A stretch of DNA of 26,866 nucleotides from JAGYLJ01 sp034661035 (lineage in GTDB: Bacteria; Patescibacteriota; Minisyncoccia; Phycocordibacterales; UBA12079), in NCBI GenBank assembly GCA_034661035.1, contig JAYEKM010000026.1, positions 1 through 26,866 on the forward strand, in the 5' to 3' direction. The notes beneath the pieces are model-generated. The model did no database searches, was not told the origin of the DNA, and worked only from the letters and a program-made list of their open reading frames with translations. Each line of letters starts with the position of its first letter. Position 1 is the stretch's first letter. Shown in pieces: positions 1-7,749 of this stretch. The position numbers and the translations under genes were made by a program.

Positions 1-2
1 AC

Positions 3-2022
3 AACAATGACTTCGATTCCTCCACAGTAGTAGCCAATAACGATGGAAGTCTCATAGAAAGACTAGAATACATCATTACTTCACTCTCAGCCCTCTGGAC
101 CAAATCAGGTAATGATCTCTACTATACTACTGGGAATGTAGGAGTAGGGACGACTACCCCGAACACGACAGTACATATATCTGCTAATACCCCCGGTATT
201 GTTATTAATGACACGGGTACTAGTAACGGGAGTATTAGGTTTCGTCAAGATGAAACACAAAAGTGGGGTCTTATCAGATATGCAAATGAAAGTGCTACTT
301 TAGCAAATGCTTTCACTATTTATCAATTTACTGATCAAAATGATAGTGTCGTTAACCAGTATAGAATGGTGATAGATGATGATGGTAACATAGGTATAGG
401 TACGTCAGCACCAGCAGCACCATTTGACGTTACCTCCAACGTAGCTGACAACAGTATGGTAGCAGTAAACTCTAATGCAACTGGCTATGGACCTTTCTTT
501 CAAGGAGGGGGTGGAGCAACAAGTAACTATATTTTTTATTTTAGGGATAAAGATGGAAGTAGTCCTTTCTATATGAATGGAGATGGCAATGTAGGGGTGG
601 GGACGACGGTACCAAGTAAAGTTTTGGATGTTTCTTCTACTTCTTCCAGTTTGGCACGTTTTATCCATAATGATGGAGCGGGAGCTTGGGTAACAATCGC
701 AGAAAGTACTGATGCCTTTCAATTAGGATTAAATTCTGGAAAATTTCAAATATATGATAATGACCCAGGTGCTTATCGATTTACGATTGATACAAGTGGT
801 AACATTGGGATTGGTACAGCAAATCCGACATCAAATTTACATGTCGTAGGTAATACTTATGTAACAAGTAATTTAGGTGTGGGGGATACACCTAGTTCTA
901 GTTACGGATTAAAGGCTTATAAAGCAGGTACTAATACTAGTGGAATAGCTGGTATAAGTATAGATCTACGCCAGTCCTCTGCTTCTAGTGGGACTTATTA
1001 TAATTATGCATTAAATGTTTCTGGCAGAGACACAATAAGTAGTGGGCAGACAAATAGTGGTTATATGATGGGCGCTAATATTAGTGGTTACGCTATTGGG
1101 CCAGGGACTATTGGTTCTGTTTATGGGATGAGATTAGATTCAGGGACATTAACAACAGCCGGAACAATAACAAATCTTTATGGAGCATACGTTAGATTAT
1201 TAAACCAAGCTAGTGGAACTATAACAAACGCTTCAGGAGTTTATGTAACTTCTAGTGCTTATAGCGGTTCAATGACTAATGTTTATGGGGTAAGAATCGG
1301 TAATATGGCGGGAACTAATGATTATGGAATTTATCAAGAGGGCTCAAATGACGATAATTATTTTGCAGGCAACGTCGGCATCGGCACGACAGCACCAGGC
1401 TACAAGTTAGCAGTCAATGGTACGCTTGCTTGGGGTATGGAGGCGGCAGCTTATATGTATGGATATGACGGTCATAAAGTGGCTTACACAGGAACCACTA
1501 GTAATATTTTTTACTCTGGTGGTGTATCAGGTTTCGGGGTAAATAATCAAGCAGACACTACAAGGTTATTCCAAATTAAAGACGACGGCAACGTCGGCAT
1601 CAACGACACCACCCCCCACCTACAAACTAGACGTCAACGGAACCATCAGAGGTTACACCATCACAGACTCATCAGATATAAGATTAAAGAAGAACATAAC
1701 ACCCATAGGTAATACTCTAGACAAACTAACTCAATTAAGAGCAGTTACCTACAATTGGAAAGATGAACTAAATCTAACCTCAGATACACAAATAGGTCTA
1801 ATAGCTCAAGAACTAGAAGAACATTTTCCTCATCTAGTAAACACAGATTCAGAAGGTTATAAGTCTATTCAATATGGTAAGTTGTCGGCTGTTCTTTTGG
1901 AGGGGATTAAGGAGTTGAAGGGGGAGAAGGATAGAGAGATTGAGGAGTTAAAGGACAAAAATAAAGAACAAAATAACATTATTGAGGAATTGGTAAAAAG
2001 GGTTGAGCAATTAGAAAATTAA
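3..2022 (+). CDS. Repeat-built surface/fibre protein with S74 chaperone domain, 5'-partial, one frameshift
   Basis: The reading frame is open from the left edge, so the ATG at 366 is internal and the N-terminus lies outside the window. The protein consists of serial GNxGIGTxxP motifs (near 132, 384, 585, 798, 1369 and 1587) separated by Ser/Thr/Gly/Asn-rich segments, the pattern of phage tail-fibre-like and bacterial adhesin-like proteins. Within a run of six C at 1612-1617 the frame shifts. Removing one C restores TTPTYKLDVNG and then SSDIRLKKNITP, the hallmark of the peptidase S74 intramolecular chaperone domain, followed by a C-terminal coiled coil (about 1900-2019) and TAA at 2020-2022. 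In known S74 proteins this domain trimerises the fibre and then cleaves itself off. The extra C may be a sequencing error, a real mutation or phase variation. A surface location is inferred; no signal peptide is visible because the start is missing. Confidence 0.8.
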
Positions 2023-2046
2023 TTTTTTATTTCTTACTTTTTTATA

Positions 2047-2055
2047 TGCTATAAT
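2047..2055 (+). promoter_or_regulatory. Extended -10 promoter of the aldolase gene
   Basis: TG at 2047-2048, one base, then a perfect TATAAT at 2050-2055. The ATG is at 2064, only 8 nt later, so the predicted transcript starts at or within about 2 nt of the start codon (leaderless). No good -35 is seen. Confidence 0.7.
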
Positions 2056-2063
2056 AAATTATT

Positions 2064-2957
2064 ATGTTAAACCTAAAAGAAACCGTTGAGTTAGCGGCTC
2101 AAAATAAAAAGGCTATTGGACATTTTAATATTTCTAACTTTGAGATGTTAAAAGCGATTTTATCAGCAGGAGAAGAATTGTCTCAGGGGAAAGAAGATAA
2201 AGTTCCTTTGATCATTGGTTTATCAGAAAGCGAAAGGAAGTTTATTGGTTCAAAGCAGGCAGTAGCTTTTGTTAAAAGCTGGAGAGATGAACATGGATAT
2301 CCTGTATTTGTGAATGCAGATCACTGCACTACTTTTGAAAGTGTTAAAGAGGCAGGAGAAGCAGGTTTTGACTCTATCGTTATTGATAATTCTAGTTTGA
2401 CTTTGGAAGGAAATATTAAAGCGACAGCAGAAGCAGTGGCTTATATAAAAGGAATGTATCCAGAGATGGTTTTAGAAGGTGAATTAGGAGTAATTGGAAT
2501 ACATTCAGCTTTACTAGATGAAGTTCCTGAAAAGGCAGTAATTAGTAAAGAACAGTCTACAACAGCAGTAGAGGCGGTTAAGTTTGCCCAAGAAACTGGA
2601 GTGGATTGTTTTGCTCCTGCCGTAGGAAATATTCACGGAATGTTGAAGAGATCTTTTAACCCCAATTTAGACATAGAGAGAATTACTGAAATTAATGAAA
2701 CTGTTGAGGTTCCTCTGGTGCTACATGGTGGTTCGGGTATTCGGGAAGAAGATGTTCAGAAAGCTATTATTGAAGGAATGTCAGTTGTGCACGTCAGTAC
2801 GGAATTGAGAAAGGCTTATAGTTCAGCTATTAAGGAATTGACGAAAGATTTTTTTGTTAAAAATCCAGATGAAGTAACTCCTTATAAAGTAATGAAGTCA
2901 GTGGTAGAGGAAGTACAGGTAGTGGTAAAGAAAAAATTGGAATTATTTGGTTGGTAA
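2064..2957 (+). CDS. fba: Class II fructose-bisphosphate aldolase (possibly tagatose-type)
   Basis: Zinc-dependent aldolase that in its family cleaves fructose 1,6-bisphosphate to DHAP and glyceraldehyde 3-phosphate in cytosolic glycolysis. At 297 aa it has the normal class II length. Visible signatures: AIGHFNISN near residues 17-25; the metal/catalytic pair Asp86-His87 in NADHCT; EGELG at 138-142; His191 in GNIHG; His221 followed by GGSG at 222-225. The segment aligned with the usual K(V/M)NxxT phosphate-binding strand reads VVHVST (241-246), so the canonical Asn and the following Asp are His243 and Ser245. The metal centre is intact, but substrate preference (FBP, tagatose-BP or other) is uncertain. 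The start is fixed by the extended -10 box just upstream. truB follows after 21 nt. Confidence 0.88.
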   Translation: MLNLKETVELAAQNKKAIGHFNISNFEMLKAILSAGEELSQGKEDKVPLIIGLSESERKFIGSKQAVAFVKSWRDEHGYPVFVNADHCTTFESVKEAGEAGFDSIVIDNSSLTLEGNIKATAEAVAYIKGMYPEMVLEGELGVIGIHSALLDEVPEKAVISKEQSTTAVEAVKFAQETGVDCFAPAVGNIHGMLKRSFNPNLDIERITEINETVEVPLVLHGGSGIREEDVQKAIIEGMSVVHVSTELRKAYSSAIKELTKDFFVKNPDEVTPYKVMKSVVEEVQVVVKKKLELFGW

Positions 2958-2978
2958 AATTCTATATAGTTTATAGTC

Positions 2979-3722
2979 ATGTTAAAAATCTATAAGAAAA
3001 TAGGCGAAACCCCTTTGGAGTGTTTGAAGAGATTAGCTAGAGAAAATCCTGAATATAAAAATATGAAGATGACTTATGCAGGGAGATTAGACCCTATGGC
3101 AGAGGGGGAACTTTTGGTATTGGTAGGGAAGGAATGCAAGAAAAAAGATAAGTATCTTGGATTAGATAAAGAATATGAGTTCGATGTGTTGTTTGGAATG
3201 GAAACAGATTCTCTTGATATATTAGGGGTGCCAAATAAAAAAATCCAGTCTTTAAAAGATTATAATGTGACTATACATAGAGAAAAAATGGAAAGGTTTT
3301 TAAAAAATATAAAAGGTAGACAAACACAAAAATATCCAGCTTTTTCTTCTAAAACTATTGGTGGTAAACCGATGTTTGAATTAGCTAAGGTAGGGGAGTT
3401 AGAAGGAAAAGAGATTCCTGAAAAAGAAATTGAAATTTATGAGGCAGATTTTCTTAAAAGTTATTGGATAAAAGGAGAGGATCTGAAAAAAGATATCACT
3501 GACAGAATATTATTAGTAAAAGGGGATTTTAGACAAAATAAAATTTTGAAAGAATGGAAAGTTGTTTTAAAAGGGAGAGGAGACGATCGATTCCTGGTTT
3601 CCAAAATGAGAATAAAATGTTCTAGCGGGACATATATTAGGGTAATTGCTCAAACTCTGGGTGTGTTTTTAGATGTTCCGGCTTTAACATTAAGGATTAA
3701 CAGGTTGAAAGTTTTTACTTAA
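2979..3722 (+). CDS. truB: tRNA pseudouridine(55) synthase TruB, divergent
   Basis: Isomerises U55 in the T-loop of tRNAs. The catalytic motif is YAGRLDPMAEG at residues 33-43, with Asp38 as the nucleophile (bacterial consensus GHxGxLDPxAxG). KEYEFDVLFGMETDSLDILG fits the family's KxYxxxxxxGxxTDTxDxxG block, and YPAFSSKTIGGKPMFELAKVGE matches the PPxYSAxKxxGxxxYxxAR block. Near the C-terminus SSGTYIRVIAQTLG is the conserved GTYIRxLxxDLG strand. At 247 aa it lacks a clear C-terminal PUA domain and carries a charged insert (about residues 150-195), consistent with a shortened, divergent CPR form. A TATAGT at 2965-2970 lies 8 nt before the ATG, so it may have its own leaderless promoter besides read-through from the aldolase gene. 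Confidence 0.85.
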   Translation: MLKIYKKIGETPLECLKRLARENPEYKNMKMTYAGRLDPMAEGELLVLVGKECKKKDKYLGLDKEYEFDVLFGMETDSLDILGVPNKKIQSLKDYNVTIHREKMERFLKNIKGRQTQKYPAFSSKTIGGKPMFELAKVGELEGKEIPEKEIEIYEADFLKSYWIKGEDLKKDITDRILLVKGDFRQNKILKEWKVVLKGRGDDRFLVSKMRIKCSSGTYIRVIAQTLGVFLDVPALTLRINRLKVFT

Positions 3723-3757
3723 ACAGGTGCCTTGGGTGGTTTTTTAAAATTTAAAAT

Positions 3758-3796
3758 AAAAAAGAGGAGGTTGTCGTAGACAACCTCCTCTTTTTT
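3758..3796. terminator. Strong bidirectional intrinsic terminator after truB
   Basis: A perfect 12-bp stem, GAGGAGGTTGTC (3764-3775) with GACAACCTCCTC (3779-3790), has a GTA loop. An A-run lies on the left and a T-run on the right, so it can end transcription from either strand: truB from the left and the minus-strand membrane-protein gene from the right. Confidence 0.92.
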
Positions 3797-3940
3797 ATTT
3801 ATAGTTTTTATTAACGACGTAAGGCGAGAATAATTAAAAAAGAAACTAATTTCTGCTTGTTGGTAGGGTATAATTTTTTAATTATCGAACCGAGGAGTTA
3901 ATAAAGGTTTGATACCTTGAAGCTTTGCTTCAAAAAATCT
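3797..3940. other. Intergenic stretch with a small hairpin
   Basis: No coding signal. It holds a 7-bp hairpin TTGAAGC-TTT-GCTTCAA at 3917-3933 followed by six A on the plus strand. That is the wrong polarity for a terminator of the minus-strand gene ending at 3941. Confidence 0.4.
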
Positions 3941-4363
3941 CTATTTTCCTACAAATGGTACAAGAACGTCCATTTTTCCGATTGATTGAATCAAGTCGCT
4001 GGCGATTAACATTACTACAAGGATTGCAAATGTAAGTGCAATAGTAATTAGTAATTTTTGATCATTCTTCCAGTTTAATCTTCCCCAAATATTTGGTAAT
4101 GCATAAATTGCAAAAATACTAATAGTGAAAGGTAAAAGTAAAGAAATTACATAAGTTGCTCCCCAAACTGCATGAGACATTGGTACTAAAGTTGTGGAAA
4201 CAAATAAAGTACGAAAAATGAAGGCAATTGCTGAGAAAACATTATCTAAGTAAAAAATAGCAAAAAAGAAAAACAAAAATAAGTAACTTGTTGTAAACAG
4301 GGCGTACCATGAAGAGTTAAAGTAAAATTGCTTTAAAGTCTGCTTTTTGGCTGTATTTTCCAT
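3941..4363 (-). CDS. Small multi-pass membrane protein, unknown function
   Basis: 140 aa with no family I recognise. A short charged N-terminus (MENTAKKQTLKQ) precedes hydrophobic segments at about residues 19-39, 42-60, 66-90 and 103-124, giving three or four membrane spans. The loop NIWGRLNWKNDQK (91-103) is polar, and the tail SIGKMDVLVPFVGK is short. There is no signal peptidase or lipoprotein motif. The ATG (4361-4363) lies 13 nt from the end of inverted-repeat element E1, which points the same way relative to this gene as E2, E4 and E5 do to theirs. The proximal 110 bp of E1 is nearly identical to the sequence preceding the DUF2157-like gene at 8600. That suggests shared regulation of two membrane-protein genes (inference). 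Confidence 0.72.
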   Translation of the reverse strand: MENTAKKQTLKQFYFNSSWYALFTTSYLFLFFFFAIFYLDNVFSAIAFIFRTLFVSTTLVPMSHAVWGATYVISLLLPFTISIFAIYALPNIWGRLNWKNDQKLLITIALTFAILVVMLIASDLIQSIGKMDVLVPFVGK

Positions 4364-4376
4364 ATATTTTTAATTT

Positions 4377-4595
4377 ACCCTGTTAAATATGATGTTCTCA
4401 TATAATTCCTGCATTCAGATTATATAAAAACAATTATAACTGTAATATGTTTTTATAAATCTTTATTTGAAATTATAAGATTTGACTTTATATTTAATAA
4501 GGATTTATTGATTAATAATGTTTATTGTTAGCTACTTTACCCATTTTTTGTCAAATCTTAGGTTTATTTTCTCAAATAAGCCTATTTAACAGGGT
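4377..4595 (-). repeat. Inverted-repeat element E1 (family 1, long form)
   Basis: 219 bp, bounded by ACCCTGTTAAAT (4377-4388) and ATTTAACAGGGT (4584-4595), with subterminal TAAGATTTGAC near 4476-4486 and GTCAAATCTTA near 4551-4561. The right arm between the subterminal and terminal repeats forms a side hairpin (GGTTTATTTT with AAATAAGCC). The left arm carries an extra block of about 95 bp shared with E5. Relative to the minus-strand gene at 4363 it has the same polarity as E2-E5 on the plus strand. No target-site duplication is visible. Confidence 0.82.
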
Positions 4596-4653
4596 GAACT
4601 AATAATATCTATAATAATACGCATCATTATAAAACAAATTATAAAAAAAGCAA

Positions 4654-4702
4654 GCCCCGTTAGAAATCGCAGAAATCTTTGATTTCTTATTTCTAACGGG
4701 GC
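4654..4702. repeat. Family 2 inverted repeat, short hairpin form
   Basis: GCCCCGTTAGAAAT (4654-4667) pairs perfectly with ATTTCTAACGGGGC (4689-4702). The interior has a second stem AGAAATC-TTT-GATTTCT (4671-4687). The ends match those of the element at 9748-9850 and resemble the family 1 ends (ACCCTGTTAAAT versus CCCCGTTAGAAAT). No gene starts next to it. Confidence 0.8.
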
Positions 4703-4759
4703 AAGGGGAAGAAAAAAGTCTTTGTTTTTAGTCAAATTTGCTTAAATATGTTAAAATTT

Positions 4760-4890
4760 ACCCTGTTAAATGATTTTATTTAAAATAAAATTAAGATTTG
4801 ACGATAGTTGTAAAAAGAAACTAATTAAGCAAAATAATATTATTTATTAATAATTAAGAATGATGAAAATCAAATCATATTTAATAGGGT
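4760..4890 (+). repeat. Inverted-repeat element E2 upstream of lepA (family 1)
   Basis: 131 bp from ACCCTGTTAAAT (4760-4771) to ATTTAATAGGGT (4879-4890, one substitution). The side hairpin is TTTTATTT/AAATAAAA just after the left end, then TTAAGATTTGAC (4791-4802) with the partner ATCAAATC near 4869-4876. The right end is 7 nt from the lepA ATG, so the element must lie in the lepA promoter or leader. Confidence 0.82.
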
Positions 4891-4897
4891 AAACCTC

Positions 4898-6694
4898 ATG
4901 AATACTGAAGATACAAAGAAAATTAAAAATTTCTCAATTATTGCTCATATTGATCATGGGAAGTCTACTTTGGCTGATAGAATGTTGGAAATTACCAATA
5001 CTGTGGAAGAAAGGAAGATGAAAGATCAAATTTTAGATCAAATGGAGTTAGAAAGAGAAAGAGGAATTACTATTAAAATGCAACCAGTCCGTATGGAATG
5101 GAAAGGACATATTTTGAATTTAATTGATACCCCTGGCCATATTGATTTTTCTTATGAAGTTTCTCGGGCTTTGCGGGCGGTAGAAGGCTCTATTTTGTTG
5201 GTTGATTCGACACAAGGTGTGCAAGCTCAGACTTTGACGACTTTGAATATGGCAAAAGATTTGGAAATTCCAATTATTCCCGTTTTGTCTAAAGTAGATT
5301 CCCCGTTAGCTAGGGTGGAAGAAGTGAAAGAAGAAGTAGCCAAGTTGCTGAATTGTGACAAAGAAACTATTTATGAGACTTCTGGTAAGACAGGAAAGGG
5401 TGTAGAAGAGCTGTTGAATGGTATTTTAGAAAAAATTTCTAGTCCAACAGCTGAGTATATAGAAAGAGATGATTTTAGAGCGTTGGTGTTTGATTTTAAA
5501 TATTCTACTCATCGGGGAATTATTGTTTACGTGAGAGTGTTAGATGGTGAGATTTCTAAAAATAGCCAATTAGTGTTTAGGAGTGTTAAAGAAAAATTTA
5601 ATTCTTTGGAAGTTGGTATTTTTTCTCCTAATGAGGTACCTAAAGAATCATTGAAAGTGGGTGAGATTGGGTACATTGTAACGGGGATTAAAAAACCGGG
5701 TGTCGCTTCTGTGGGGGACACAGTGACTCTGGCTAAAAGTACAGTACCTGTTTTGAATGGTTATCAAAAACCTAAGTCTGTCGTTTGGGCATCTGTTTAT
5801 CCTGAAGATTCTGATGATTTTAATACTTTGCGTCTGTCGTTGGGGAAGTTGCAATTATCTGATGCTTCTTTTACTCATGAAGAGGAATCCTCAGGGGCTT
5901 TAGGGCGTGGCTTCCGTTGTGGTTTTTTAGGGATGTTACATTTAGAGATTATTACTGAAAGGCTGAGAAGGGAATTCGGGATTGAATTGATCGTGACCCA
6001 TCCGAGTATTTCTTATGATGTTTATTTTAAAAAAGGAGAAAGAAAGATGATTTTTTCACCAGTTTTTTTTCCTGAACATGGGGAGGAAGAGAAAGTGTTT
6101 GAACCTTGGATTTCTTTAAAAATTATGACTCCCAATGAGTATTTAGGGAATATTATTCAATTGTTTTATGAACATGAGGTTGAGATGGGTGGATCCGAGG
6201 ATTTTGGGGATGGACGTTTGTCTATTTCTGCGGAAATGCCGTTGCGGGAGTTGATGAGGAATTTCTTTGACGATCTAAAGAGCGCGTCGTCTGGTTACGC
6301 TTCTTTAGCTTATGAGATGTTGGATTATCGTCTAGCTGATGTAGTTAGGATGGATATTTTAGTGGCGGAAGAAATTGTACCAGCTTTTTCTAAAATTGTG
6401 GCTAGAAAGAGAGTACAGGAGGAAGCAGAGAAAAGTGTGGAGAAATTATATAAGGTGTTACCTCGGCAGATGTTTGTTACTAAGATTCAGGCTAAAGCTG
6501 GTGGAAGGATCATTGCGTCTAAGAAATTGTCGGCTTTAAAAAAGGATGTGACTGGTCATTTGTATGGTGGTGACATTACTCGTAAAATGAAATTGAGAGA
6601 GAAACAGAAAAAAGGCAAGAAAAAGATGCTTGCTTCTGGTAAAGTTAATATTTCTCAAGATGTTTTCTTGAAGATGATGAAGGGAGGGAATTAG
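4898..6694 (+). CDS. lepA: Elongation factor 4 (LepA), ribosomal GTPase
   Basis: 598 aa, the usual LepA length. LepA is a translational GTPase that binds the ribosome and promotes back-translocation or subunit biogenesis. G1 is AHIDHGKST (16-24), G2 RGIT (55-58), G3 DTPGH (77-81), G4 SKVD (131-134) and G5 around TSGKTG (161-166). The usual Asn of the NKxD G4 motif is Ser here, a deviation at the guanine-recognition site. EF-G-like domain II and domains III and V follow; ALGRGFRCGFLGMLHLEI is the LepA signature. The C-terminal domain ends in the basic stretch typical of LepA (KMKLREKQKKGKKKM) before VNISQDVFLKMMKGG. The only upstream sequence is E2, 7 nt away; I see no classic Shine-Dalgarno, so expression probably depends on that element. 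Confidence 0.96.
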   Translation: MNTEDTKKIKNFSIIAHIDHGKSTLADRMLEITNTVEERKMKDQILDQMELERERGITIKMQPVRMEWKGHILNLIDTPGHIDFSYEVSRALRAVEGSILLVDSTQGVQAQTLTTLNMAKDLEIPIIPVLSKVDSPLARVEEVKEEVAKLLNCDKETIYETSGKTGKGVEELLNGILEKISSPTAEYIERDDFRALVFDFKYSTHRGIIVYVRVLDGEISKNSQLVFRSVKEKFNSLEVGIFSPNEVPKESLKVGEIGYIVTGIKKPGVASVGDTVTLAKSTVPVLNGYQKPKSVVWASVYPEDSDDFNTLRLSLGKLQLSDASFTHEEESSGALGRGFRCGFLGMLHLEIITERLRREFGIELIVTHPSISYDVYFKKGERKMIFSPVFFPEHGEEEKVFEPWISLKIMTPNEYLGNIIQLFYEHEVEMGGSEDFGDGRLSISAEMPLRELMRNFFDDLKSASSGYASLAYEMLDYRLADVVRMDILVAEEIVPAFSKIVARKRVQEEAEKSVEKLYKVLPRQMFVTKIQAKAGGRIIASKKLSALKKDVTGHLYGGDITRKMKLREKQKKGKKKMLASGKVNISQDVFLKMMKGGN

Positions 6695-6703
6695 GTCTGA
6701 TTG

Positions 6704-6805
6704 TTAGAAGGGAATGTAAACTGCGACCATACTGATGCCTACCAGTATACCCACAATAATCCAAAACATTTGAATTTTCTTTTTGCTTTTTTTATCAAAT
6801 AACAT
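6704..6805 (-). CDS. Small single-span membrane peptide, 33 aa
   Basis: A short ORF on the minus strand: MLFDKKSKKKIQMFW, then a hydrophobic span (about residues 14-31, IIVGILVGISMVAVYI) ending PF. The layout of a basic N-terminus plus one transmembrane helix is typical of real small membrane peptides. TATTAT lies 7 nt upstream of the ATG on the minus strand, matching the leaderless spacing seen at other genes here. It sits in the lepA-to-septation-gene gap with its stop 9 nt from the lepA stop (convergent). Function unknown. It could be a chance ORF, but charge layout and promoter spacing favour a gene. Confidence 0.5.
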   Translation of the reverse strand: MLFDKKSKKKIQMFWIIVGILVGISMVAVYIPF

Positions 6806-6827
6806 ATTCTATATAATATACTTTTAA

Positions 6828-6938
6828 TTATTAACAATCAAATCAATTCCACTAGCTCTTTCTTCAAAATTTCGACTACGAAATTTTGAAGAAAGAGCTA
6901 GTGTGAACCCATCGTGTAATTGATTTGTTTGTTAATAA
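6828..6938. repeat. Large nested inverted repeat (potential cruciform or hairpin)
   Basis: The outer arms are 21 bp (6828-6848 and 6918-6938) with one mismatch. The inner arms are a perfect 25 bp (6850-6874 and 6879-6903) around the loop ACTA. The arms are separated by 1 nt on the left and 14 nt on the right. It is followed by AT-rich sequence and the start of the next gene at 6956. No T-run directly follows the stem, so it is not a standard terminator. Confidence 0.88.
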
Positions 6939-6955
6939 CTTTTTTAATTTAAAGC

Positions 6956-7339
6956 ATGTCTCGTTTAAAAAATAGGAACAAAGTGAATAAAATTGTTTAC
7001 TCGTGGCTGGTATTAGTAGTACTGGTAGTCGTGATTGTTTTGGTGGGAAAAGGTGTATGGGGTGTCTATAAAAGTAAAGAGATTTCTTTTAATAATAGAA
7101 TGTATTCCGAAGAAGAATATGAAAGATTGAAAGGAAGAAGTGATTCTGTAACTATTGAAATTGAAATGTTGGAGACAGAGAAAGGGGTAGAGACCGAGAT
7201 AAGGGATAAATTTAGGGTGGTTAAAGAAGGAGAGCAATTAGCAGTGATCATAAATTCGGTAGAAGATGACAAAAAAGTAGAAGTTGAAAAAGAAAAAAAA
7301 AGTTTTTTTAAAAAAATCTGGGAATTCTTGCGGGATTAG
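6956..7339 (+). CDS. FtsB/DivIC-like septum formation initiator protein
   Basis: 127 aa: a short basic N-terminus (SRLKNRNKVNK), one strong transmembrane span at about 14-36, a short helical coiled-coil region (about 45-75), then the block LETEKGVETEIRDKFRVVKEGEQLAVII. That block matches the C-terminal signature of FtsB/DivIC proteins (LExxxxIEExARxxxxMxxPGE). These bitopic proteins belong to the divisome and connect FtsL/FtsQ with septal wall synthesis. Assignment rests on topology and this block. The C-terminus is charged and longer than in E. coli FtsB. Its last 10 nt overlap the 5' end of tRNA-Gly. TTTAAT at 6943-6948 lies 7 nt before the ATG, a weak leaderless candidate; the nested hairpin at 6828-6938 is directly upstream. 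Confidence 0.72.
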   Translation: MSRLKNRNKVNKIVYSWLVLVVLVVVIVLVGKGVWGVYKSKEISFNNRMYSEEEYERLKGRSDSVTIEIEMLETEKGVETEIRDKFRVVKEGEQLAVIINSVEDDKKVEVEKEKKSFFKKIWEFLRD

Positions 7340-7400
7340 TTAAGTGGTATAACACGACCTTCCCAAGGTTGAATCACGGATTCGATTTCCGTATCCCGCA
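7330..7400 (+). tRNA. tRNA-Gly (anticodon CCC)
   Basis: A full cloverleaf: acceptor GCGGGAT (7330-7336) pairs with ATCCCGC (7393-7399). The anticodon stem CGACC/GGTTG encloses the loop TTCCCAA, giving anticodon CCC. The T arm is ACGGA-TTCGATT-TCCGT. The discriminator is A7400 and no CCA is encoded. The first 10 nt overlap the end of the septation gene, whose stop codon lies inside the tRNA. Confidence 0.93.
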
Positions 7401-7456
7401 CAAAATTAGTGTTTGTGTTTTTTACAGTAGATAGTAAAATTAAGTTATTAATATTC

Positions 7457-7594
7457 ACCCTGTTAAATAAATTTATATTTTTTAAAAATATAAAGTTAAG
7501 ATTTGATGGAGGTGAAATAATAAATCGTATAACAAATTTTTTATTAATTAATTTAGGTCTGTTAAGTTTAAAATCAAATCTTATTTAACAGGGT
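7457..7594 (+). repeat. Inverted-repeat element E3 (family 1)
   Basis: 138 bp from ACCCTGTTAAATAA to TTATTTAACAGGGT, a 14-bp perfect terminal repeat. The side hairpin is TTTATATTTTT/AAAAATATAAA, then TTAAGATTTGAT with the partner ATCAAATCTT next to the right end. A GGAGGTGA, a perfect anti-16S match, occurs just inside (about 7507-7514) without a following ATG. Its right end touches E4 rather than a gene. Confidence 0.82.
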
Positions 7595-7596
7595 TT

Positions 7597-7749
7597 ACCA
7601 TGTTAAATAGCCTATCCTATATATTTAAAGAATATTCCGGATAAGATTAAAATTTGACGGAGGTAATAATATAACAAAAGAGTAATTAAAAAATATTATT
7701 AACTAATAAATTTACAGTTGAATAAAAGTCAAATTTTATTTAACAGGGT
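7597..7749 (+). repeat. Inverted-repeat element E4 (family 1)
   Basis: 153 bp, left end ACCATGTTAAAT (one substitution) and right end ATTTAACAGGGT. The side hairpin pairs TATCC with GGATA; then AAATTTGAC pairs with GTCAAATTT near the right end. GGAGGT follows the left subterminal repeat, as in E3. The right end is 15 nt from the ATG at 7765. Confidence 0.82.

Larger units (their letters stand above)
4364..4897. other. 534-base intergenic region made almost entirely of inverted repeats
   Basis: Between the divergent membrane-protein gene and lepA there is no credible ORF. It holds E1 (4377-4595), the family 2 hairpin (4654-4702) and E2 (4760-4890). The remaining sequence is AT-rich without recognisable signals. 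Confidence 0.7.

Noticed and set aside
405..722. 105-codon ORF on the minus strand
   Set aside because: Lies entirely opposite the repeat-rich surface-protein frame; no promoter, no family features.
3830..3905. tRNA-like GGTTCGA on the minus strand near 3885
   Set aside because: No acceptor or anticodon stem can be built around it.
7507..7594. Short ORF inside E3 after GGAGGTGA
   Set aside because: The only start would be ATA and the frame encodes a short low-complexity peptide ending in the terminal repeat; not supported in the other copies.
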